Assembly: GCA_015489095.1 (NCBI GenBank)
Contig: WFMN01000249.1
Span: 1 to 7,764 of the forward strand
Source: Mariprofundaceae bacterium
GTDB taxonomy: Bacteria; Pseudomonadota; Zetaproteobacteria; Mariprofundales; J009
DNA length: 7,764 nt
Direction of reading: 5' to 3'
Shown: piece by piece, positions 1 to 5,150 of the stretch
How the letters are laid out: every line of letters begins with the position of its first letter
Numbering within the stretch: the stretch's first letter is position 1
Made by a program: the position numbers and the translations under genes
Notes under the pieces: model-generated
What the model was told of the DNA's origin: nothing
What the model saw: the letters and a program-made list of their open reading frames with translations, nothing else
Database searches by the model: none

Positions 1-310
1 GAGGCACGGAGGCATAGAGAGAAGAAGAAAGGGGTTGTCATCGCCATCCCCCCATCCGTCATTCCCTCCGTGCCTCTGTGCCTCTGTGGTAAACCTCTAT
101 TCCCTCCGTGTCTCTGTGGTAAACCTCCGCGTCTCCGCGGTGAAAAGAATTGAACCACAGAGACACGGAGGCACAGAGAGAAGAAGAAAGGGGTTGTCAT
201 CGCCATCCCCCCATCCGTCATTCCCTCCGTGCCTCTGTGCCTCTGTGGTAGACCTCTATTCCCTCCGTGTCTCCGTGCCTCTGTGGTAAACCTCCGCGCC
301 TCCGCGGTGA
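1..310. repeat. Tandemly duplicated intergenic repeat with 8-bp sub-units
   Basis: The stretch downstream of the kinase gene contains no credible gene. It is two copies of one block at a 159-bp offset (about 1-142 and 160-310). Each copy has a purine-rich arm (CACAGAGA/CACGGAGG-type units), a shared core containing GTCATCGCCATCC, and pyrimidine-rich arms made of 8-bp units such as CCTCTGTG. The copies are nearly identical. The clearest difference is one extra 8-bp unit in the second copy (three units at 262-285, against two at 103-118), as expected from slippage. Both copies end in CTCCGCGG-TGA. Short translations through this repeat read as PRLRGE-like peptides and should not be called genes. 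Confidence 0.9.
155..248 (-). repeat. Long inverted repeat (24-bp arms) downstream of the kinase gene
   Basis: Positions 155-178 and 225-248 are inverted complements. In the minus-strand RNA, which is the direction of the kinase transcript, 23 of 24 positions pair, two of them as G-U, with one mismatch. The loop is 46 nt. The RNA continues into a moderately U-rich tract (TTCAATTCTTTT, about 139-154 on the plus strand). The hairpin could help end or stabilise the kinase mRNA. It lacks the compact GC stem and clean U-run of a standard intrinsic terminator, so that role is only inferred. A similar but less complete arrangement surrounds the other repeat copy. Confidence 0.55.
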
Positions 311-314
311 ATGT

Positions 315-3197
315 TCACCCCACCAGTGGCAGGTACACCTTGAACCGCGACCCTTTACCCACCTCGCTCTCCACCTCGATCACCCCGTGGTGGGTGGCGA
401 TGGTGCCAAACGCCGACGACAGCCCCAATCCCGCCCCCTCGCCCACCTCCTTGGTGGTGAAAAAGGGCTCGAAGATGCGCGGCAGCACCTCCTCCTCGAT
501 CCCGCAGCCGTGATCCTCCACCGTGATACAGGCCAGCGCCCGCGGCTCGCCCAGCTCCGGATGCTGCTGCAAAAAGGCCGCCTCCGGCACCACCCGCGCC
601 AACGATACCACCACCCGCTTATCCTCCGCCCCGGAAACCGCGTCAAACCCGTTCTCCACCAGCGCCACCACCACCCGCTGCATCTGGCTGGCGTCGCAGT
701 GCACCACCAGATCCTCATCGGCGACCGTCAGCGCAAGCTCCACCCCTTCCGGTGGTTCCAATCCATCCAGCGTCCGCCGCAGCAGCGGCGCCAGCGCCAC
801 ATCCTGCTCGGCGCGCATAAAATCCTTCTGGGCGAAGAGCAGCAGTTGGCTCACCATATCGCCCGCCTGACGGGTGACATCCTCGATCGCCTCCAGATCG
901 CGCACCACGCGCGGATCGTCCTTCGCCTTCATCTTGGCCAGATAGGCCTTGCCGACAATGCCCGCCAGCATGTTGTTGAAGTTGTGCGCCACCCCGCCGA
1001 CCAGCGACCCCACCGCCTCCATCTTCTGGGCGTGACGCAACTGCTCCTCCATCAGTTGCTGCTCCGAGATATCGCGCACCATGCCGATAAACCACTGCGC
1101 GCCATCATACTCCATGGGCGCCATCACCAGCTCCAGCGGAAAGCGTTCGCCGTTCTTTTTCAACCCCTCCACCTTGATCGCAGAGCCCATCATCCTCCCC
1201 TCGCCCGTCGCCACGCAGCGCGTCAATCCCGCCCGGTGGGATTCACGCAACCCCTCCGGCATCAGCATGGTCACATCGTGGCCGATCACCTCGCCGGCCG
1301 CATAGCCGAAGATCGCCTCCGCCGCTGGATTGAAGGTCTGCACCACACCGGCGGAGTCGATAATCACAATCCCGTTGGCGGCGTGATCGACCACCGCCCG
1401 CATGCGCGAGCTGACCTGCATCAACTCATCGGCAACGCTGTTGAAGGCGCTGACAACGCGACTCAACTCATCGTGGGTGGGGATCGACGCCTGCCCCAGC
1501 TCGCCGTGCCGCATCCGCTGTGCGCACAACGCCAACGCCTGAATGGTGTCGAGCACCGAACGGTAGAAGGCGGTAAACAGCAGCAGCAGCACGATCACGA
1601 GCAGCAACACCGCCAGCTTGATGTTGTACTGCATCCGCAACTCACGATCCACCCGCCGATGCAACCGCCGCCCCACAAAACGCAGCACCGCCGCGTCGAA
1701 CAGGCTCCCCCCGCGGATCACCCCCGTCGCTTGCGCGAAGTAGTCCCGTGGCGAAATCCCGCCATCATGCCCGGAGAGCAACCGCTCTTTGGTCAAGGTA
1801 GTCAAGCCATGCAGCCGCCGGCTGAACTCCTGGTAGGGCCAGATCAGCGCCTCCATCCCGACCTCCGCGAACGGAAGCCGCAACTCGCTGTCCAGATCCT
1901 GCCGCTGCCACGCCAGCCTCCCCAGCAGCCCGCCGAGCTTGAGGCGATCCTCATCCGTCACCTTTCCACTGGCGATCATCGCCACGCCTAGGCCGCGCAT
2001 CTGCCCGACCGACTCGAGCAACGGCGGGGTCATCAACAGCGGCGCGACAATCAGATGGTGCAACAGCAGATCCTGCTCGCGCAGCAGCCCGGTTTCATCG
2101 CCGATGGTACGCATGTGGCGCACCAGCATGGCGATGATCTCGGTATGCAGCCGCCACTGCTGCGCACGGTTCAACCGGCCGTTTTTGATCGTCTGCCAGC
2201 GTTTGGCGATGCCGTTCCACCCCTTTGGGATGGCGATCGCCCCCGCCTGCTCCCGATCCATGCGCCCATTCTCGGCCAGCAGGCGGTCGATCTCCGCCTC
2301 CTTGTCGGCCAGCCCCTTACGAAACAGCGTCGGATCGGCAAAGCTGCCGTTGCGCATGCCGCGATGCTCGGCAAAGGCGCGGAGCAGCCGCCCCGTCATC
2401 CGCACATGGCTAAGCCCCTCCATCTCCAGCCGCGCCTGCGCGACATGTTCATCAGCCTCTTCCACCTCGTTCCACAGCATCACCGCCATCGGAACGAGAA
2501 ACAGCAGGCTGATCAGGGCGAACTTTTCGGGGTAGTTCAGGCGGTACATCAACTGCTTACTGGAGTAGAGCCAGCCACACTCGCCCGAACCCTCCACCCC
2601 GCGGGCGCAAAAGCGCCGCATCAGCGCCGAGGCCAGCAGCAGAAAATCGACCGCGGTGAAGAGCGAGATCGAGGCGAACAGGGCGCGCTCCCGCGGCACA
2701 TCGGTCAGGAGCAGGTTCATCAACACCCCCATCACCCCGATCAGCGCCACCATCACCAGCAGCCCGTGCGCCCACACCGCCAGTTTGCGCCACACCTCCC
2801 CCGCGCTCAGCGCCAGCAGCACGCCCGACGCCAGCACAAACCCTGCCGCCGTCAGTGGCGACATCCGCCCCGAGAACTGGCCATGCGCGCCGGCGTGGCG
2901 GGAGTCGAACAGCAGGTTATCGACCCCCAGATCGACCCCGAACACCCCCTCCACCAGCGACAACAGGGCGAACAGCCCCACCGCGATCGCGAACCAACGC
3001 GCCCACGGCCGCCTCTCCGCCCGCGCCAGCGCGACACACCCGGATGCCAGCAGCAGAAAGCAGAGCGCGGTGTTGAAGGTCATGTTGGCGATGGGCGGCA
3101 GCAGGCGCGCCAAGGGATCGTGGTTGCCGGTAACCCACCCCAACAGCGCCACCGCGCTGATCGCCATCACCAGCCACGCCGAGGAAAACCATTTCAT
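315..3197 (-). CDS. Membrane sensor histidine kinase (multi-TM, helical periplasmic sensor, HAMP-like, PAS, HisKA, HATPase)
   Basis: This 960-residue inner-membrane sensor kinase should autophosphorylate on histidine and pass phosphate to a receiver. Hydrophobic segments near residues 5-22, 43-59, 67-85, 114-131, 138-164 and 172-195 form an N-terminal membrane module. Two more (225-242, 526-546) flank a roughly 280-residue, mostly helical domain with AEHRG and QMRGLG motifs, resembling NIT-type nitrate/nitrite sensor domains; that match is tentative. A HAMP-like stretch (547-600) and a PAS domain (about 601-712, NGIVIIDSAG to GMVRDISE) follow. The DHp helix carries H738 in AHNFNN. The ATPase has the N box (N849), G1 (D895-H-G-C-G), F box (FEPFFTTK, 909-916) and G2 (GAGLGL, 921-926). 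No receiver domain is attached, so the partner must be separate; the nearest receiver is in the divergent operon. The chosen start opens directly into the first TM helix, but the Shine-Dalgarno is weak. Sure of kinase, unsure of ligand. Confidence 0.95.
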   Translation of the reverse strand: MKWFSSAWLVMAISAVALLGWVTGNHDPLARLLPPIANMTFNTALCFLLLASGCVALARAERRPWARWFAIAVGLFALLSLVEGVFGVDLGVDNLLFDSRHAGAHGQFSGRMSPLTAAGFVLASGVLLALSAGEVWRKLAVWAHGLLVMVALIGVMGVLMNLLLTDVPRERALFASISLFTAVDFLLLASALMRRFCARGVEGSGECGWLYSSKQLMYRLNYPEKFALISLLFLVPMAVMLWNEVEEADEHVAQARLEMEGLSHVRMTGRLLRAFAEHRGMRNGSFADPTLFRKGLADKEAEIDRLLAENGRMDREQAGAIAIPKGWNGIAKRWQTIKNGRLNRAQQWRLHTEIIAMLVRHMRTIGDETGLLREQDLLLHHLIVAPLLMTPPLLESVGQMRGLGVAMIASGKVTDEDRLKLGGLLGRLAWQRQDLDSELRLPFAEVGMEALIWPYQEFSRRLHGLTTLTKERLLSGHDGGISPRDYFAQATGVIRGGSLFDAAVLRFVGRRLHRRVDRELRMQYNIKLAVLLLVIVLLLLFTAFYRSVLDTIQALALCAQRMRHGELGQASIPTHDELSRVVSAFNSVADELMQVSSRMRAVVDHAANGIVIIDSAGVVQTFNPAAEAIFGYAAGEVIGHDVTMLMPEGLRESHRAGLTRCVATGEGRMMGSAIKVEGLKKNGERFPLELVMAPMEYDGAQWFIGMVRDISEQQLMEEQLRHAQKMEAVGSLVGGVAHNFNNMLAGIVGKAYLAKMKAKDDPRVVRDLEAIEDVTRQAGDMVSQLLLFAQKDFMRAEQDVALAPLLRRTLDGLEPPEGVELALTVADEDLVVHCDASQMQRVVVALVENGFDAVSGAEDKRVVVSLARVVPEAAFLQQHPELGEPRALACITVEDHGCGIEEEVLPRIFEPFFTTKEVGEGAGLGLSSAFGTIATHHGVIEVESEVGKGSRFKVYLPLVG

Positions 3198-3332
3198 GCG
3201 CCGAGGCTAGCCATTTTGCGCGACAAAGGAAAAACCACTTTTGTTTTTCACCGCGGAGGCGCGGAGACGCGGAGAAAAGAGAAGGGGTATTCTCGTCCGG
3301 CGCAGGCTGGAATCCACCAGCGCCTGAGCCCA

Positions 3333-3364
3333 CATGGATGCCGGCTCGCAGGCCGACATGACGG
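3333..3364. repeat. REP-like imperfect palindrome
   Basis: This short element begins CATGGATGCCGGC and ends GGCCGACATGACGG, so its halves form an imperfect inverted repeat around CTCGCA. The ATGGAT-N-CCGG ... ATGAC skeleton recurs at 3421-3449 and 3514-3542 (GCCGGATCAAGCACGGCATGAC-type) and at 7569-7596. These are therefore several sub-types of one palindromic family nested inside the larger arms. A smaller hairpin, GCTGG/CCAGC, lies just before it at 3306-3321. Confidence 0.6.
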
Positions 3365-3378
3365 ATAGCCCCAACCTT

Positions 3379-3586
3379 CCTCCGCGTCTCCGCGGTGAAA
3401 CCTTTTACCACGGCGGTGTCGATGGATACCGGATCAAGCACGGCATGACCATTTCCCTCTTACCCTCCGCACCTCCGCGCCTCCGCGGTGAAACCTTTTA
3501 CCACGGCGGTGTCGATGGGTGCCGGATCAAGCACGGCATGACCATTTCCCTCTTACCCTCCGCGCCTCCGCGTCTCCGCGGTGAAA
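3379..3586. repeat. 93-bp direct tandem repeat, two full units plus a partial
   Basis: Units start near 3379 and 3472, and a partial third runs from about 3565 to 3586. The matching TCTCCGCGGTGAAA ends (around 3394, 3487 and 3580) are exactly 93 bp apart. Each full unit has a CTCCGCG-type arm, then CCTTTTACCACGGCGGTG, then a REP-like GGATCAAGCACGGCATGACC, then ATTTCCCTCTTACC. The two full units differ at only a few positions (for example ATACC against GTGCC). The arm grows from two to three 8-bp units in the final copy. Two recent copies with no unique spacers do not make a CRISPR array. Confidence 0.85.
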
Positions 3587-3604
3587 AAACCAGACAAGCG
3601 CCGG

Positions 3605-3633
3605 TTGAAAAATCTAGAGCGGTGTGGCATCAT
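3605..3633 (+). promoter_or_regulatory. Possible sigma70 promoter of the three-gene operon
   Basis: TTGAAA (3605-3610, 5 of 6 to consensus) is followed after 17 bp by CATCAT (3628-3633, 4 of 6). This is the best-spaced pair I find between the repeat block and the operon start, and it would leave a leader of about 25 nt. The -10 is weak, so an activator or another promoter, possibly within the repeats, is equally plausible. Confidence 0.25.
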
Positions 3634-3651
3634 TACGGCCAATGATCCATC

Positions 3652-3658
3652 GGAGGAG
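3652..3658 (+). promoter_or_regulatory. Strong ribosome binding site of the first operon gene
   Basis: GGAGGAG lies five nucleotides before the ATG at 3664. It is a near-ideal Shine-Dalgarno and fixes that start codon. It is the strongest translation signal in the window, which suggests the first protein is made in excess of the two translationally coupled ones. Confidence 0.85.
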
Positions 3659-3663
3659 TACCC

Positions 3664-4449
3664 ATGCCCATCAACAGACTGAACAATAGCGATCTTGTCA
3701 TGGAGGATGCCATCCTGCTGCATGACACCCCCGGCCATCAGGTGTACTGGGTCGGCGGCGCGGAGGAGGGCGAGGCGATCCCCTGCAACCGCTGGCTGGT
3801 GATCGACCAAGACGCCGGCTACCTGCTCGAACCGGGCGGCTGCGACCACTACCACACCACCTCCGACAAGATCGACTCCGTCTTCCTCGCCCAGTCGATC
3901 ACCCATCTCCTCTGCAGCCATCAGGATCCCGACATCTGCGCCTCCATCCCGTCGTGGGTCGAGCACAACCCCGACATGAAGATCATCATCCCCCACCTGT
4001 GGCGGCGCTTCATGCCCCACTACATGATCCACGGCGCCGAGGTCGTCCCGGTGAGCGATCGCGGCGCCAGCATCGCCATGCCGAGCGGCAACCATCTGCG
4101 CTGCATCCCCGCCCCCTTCCTCCATTCGGCGGGCAACATGGTGGTATTCGACGAACGCAGCGGTTTTCTCTTCTCCGGCGACATCGGCGCCTCGGAGTTC
4201 GATGGCGAGCGCCCCGTCCTGTTTGTCGATGACTGGGACGCCCACTGCCAGCGCATGCTCGCCTTCCACCAGCGCTACATGGGGGGCAACAAGGCGGTGC
4301 GCGCCTTCATCGACAGCGTGAAGGAGCTTCCCATCACCGCCATGCTGCCGCAGCACGGCGCCCTCTTCCGTGGTGACGAGGTGAAACGCTTCCTCGACTG
4401 GTTCGGCGCCATCGATGTCGGCATCGACGCCATGTTTCCCGCCCCATGA
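3664..4449 (+). CDS. ODP-like di-iron protein, metallo-beta-lactamase fold (putative O2 sensor)
   Basis: This 261-residue soluble protein has the metallo-beta-lactamase fold but not the HxHxDH zinc-hydrolase motif. Its first metal motif is H86-Q-D88-P-D90 (in CSHQDPDI), followed by H154 (FLHSAGN), D173 (SGDIG) and H231 (LPQHGALF). That set and its spacing (68, 19 and 58 residues) match the H-x-E-x-D ... H ... D ... H di-iron site of flavodiiron proteins, with Glu replaced by Asp. There is no flavodoxin or rubredoxin domain, so it resembles the stand-alone oxygen-binding di-iron proteins (ODP), one of which feeds the chemotaxis kinase in Treponema denticola. The likely role is binding O2, NO or peroxide and signalling to a partner; a reductase role would need an external flavin partner. 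It is the first gene of the operon, and its TGA overlaps the next ATG. The fold and site are secure; sensing is inferred. Confidence 0.85.
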   Translation: MPINRLNNSDLVMEDAILLHDTPGHQVYWVGGAEEGEAIPCNRWLVIDQDAGYLLEPGGCDHYHTTSDKIDSVFLAQSITHLLCSHQDPDICASIPSWVEHNPDMKIIIPHLWRRFMPHYMIHGAEVVPVSDRGASIAMPSGNHLRCIPAPFLHSAGNMVVFDERSGFLFSGDIGASEFDGERPVLFVDDWDAHCQRMLAFHQRYMGGNKAVRAFIDSVKELPITAMLPQHGALFRGDEVKRFLDWFGAIDVGIDAMFPAP

Positions 4450-5150
4450 TGACCTCGCAAGAAAACCCCGAACTCATCCGGCTGGGGCACGAGCTCAACA
4501 ATGTCTGGACCGGGCTGATCGGCAGCGCCGAACTCCTGCAGATGACCCTCCCCGCGGATGCCCCCGAACAGGAGTTTATCACCCTGCTGCTCGACGGCAT
4601 CGCCCAAGGGGAGGCAATCACCAAAAAGATCCGCGCCATCGCCCACGGCGAGGAGGAGCCCGCCTCCGACAACCCCAGGCCGGACATCATCAACACCGGG
4701 GCGGTCTCGGTCGGCAACCCGACGCTCGACAACGACAACCGCCAACTGGAGACGATGTTGCACCATCTGCAAGCCAGCGAAAGCGCCGAGGAGGCGGCCG
4801 CCATCGCCGACGCGCTGCTCACCGCCTGCCGGCGCCACTTCTACCGCGAAGAGCAGCTCATGCTGCACTGTCCCGACTACCCCTTCCGCGACAACCACTG
4901 CCGCACCCACCGCGCCATGTTGGCCAAACTGCAAACATTGCGCCGGCGTCTCTCCGCCGACCACGATCGCCAAGCCATCCGCGAAGTCGCCGAGCTGCTC
5001 CCCATCCACATCCTCGGCATGGATAGCAGCCTGAAACCCTGCATCCAACAGCGCCCCGAACTCGCCTGCCACCGCGTCTCGATGCCATCCGACGACCTGC
5101 TGCGGGACTATTTCGCTTCCGCCCCCATCAGGAGCGGAGCCCCCGCATGA
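4446..5150 (+). CDS. DHp-like helical hairpin fused to a hemerythrin domain lacking one iron ligand
   Basis: This is a 234-residue soluble protein in two parts. Residues 8-68 resemble the dimerisation/phosphotransfer hairpin of HisKA kinases: H15-E-L-N-N19 has the HExxN pattern, followed by a second helix to about 67. No ATPase domain is attached. After a linker (69-88), residues 89-200 form a hemerythrin-like four-helix bundle with H131-FYR-E135, H151-CRT-H155 and H188-ILGM-D193. The first ligand is missing: the usual D-x-D/E-H is D95-N-D-N98, where AAC replaces a His codon. Hemerythrins bind O2 or sense O2/NO through di-iron; here the site may be open, mono-iron or inactive. The start overlaps the upstream stop (ATGA), with no clear Shine-Dalgarno, so translation is probably coupled. 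ATG at 4449 is an alternative start. It may be a phosphatase or phosphotransfer partner for the downstream receiver; that role is inference. Confidence 0.8.
   Translation: MMTSQENPELIRLGHELNNVWTGLIGSAELLQMTLPADAPEQEFITLLLDGIAQGEAITKKIRAIAHGEEEPASDNPRPDIINTGAVSVGNPTLDNDNRQLETMLHHLQASESAEEAAAIADALLTACRRHFYREEQLMLHCPDYPFRDNHCRTHRAMLAKLQTLRRRLSADHDRQAIREVAELLPIHILGMDSSLKPCIQQRPELACHRVSMPSDDLLRDYFASAPIRSGAPA
5130..5139 (+). promoter_or_regulatory. Ribosome binding site of the REC-EAL-PilZ gene
   Basis: AGGAG and GGAG in AGGAGCGGAG lie inside the end of the hemerythrin gene, with GGAG 7 nt before the ATG at 5147. They support that start despite the 4-bp overlap with the preceding stop. Confidence 0.65.

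Larger units (their letters stand above)
3244..3588. repeat. Composite intergenic element bounded by 31-bp inverted arms
   Basis: Most of the 466-bp divergent region between the kinase gene and the operon is one composite repeat. Its outer arms, 3244-3274 and 3558-3588, are inverted copies with two mismatches. The outermost 13 bp (TTTTTCACCGCGG and its complement) match perfectly. Each arm holds three 8-bp units of the CGCGGAGR type, the G-rich counterpart of the CACAGAGR units seen elsewhere in the window. Inside lie a REP-like palindrome (3333-3364) and a 93-bp tandem duplication (from 3379). I see no gene here. Open frames through it encode repeated peptides such as RIKHGMT and are artefacts. 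Confidence 0.85.

Noticed and set aside
267..1991. Long plus-strand open frame rich in His, Arg and Gln
   Set aside because: It is antisense to the kinase gene, whose minus-strand frame has recognisable domains and catalytic motifs. The composition is a typical high-GC shadow, and it starts inside a repeat.
2055..3368. Second long plus-strand open frame opposite the kinase N-terminus
   Set aside because: It is low-complexity His/Gln/Arg sequence with no domain, lies antisense to clear transmembrane segments of the kinase, and runs into the repeat region.
3379..3586. Possible CRISPR array
   Set aside because: The 93-bp units are contiguous tandem duplicates with no unique spacers, and no cas gene is present.
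3334..3645. Small plus-strand frame with a repeated peptide
   Set aside because: Its repeated RIKHGMT peptide is only the translation of the 93-bp tandem repeat. It has no ribosome binding site.
3664..4449. Annotation as an ordinary beta-lactamase or glyoxalase II
   Set aside because: The HxHxDH zinc motif is absent; H-x-D-x-D with the later H, D and H fits the flavodiiron/ODP type.
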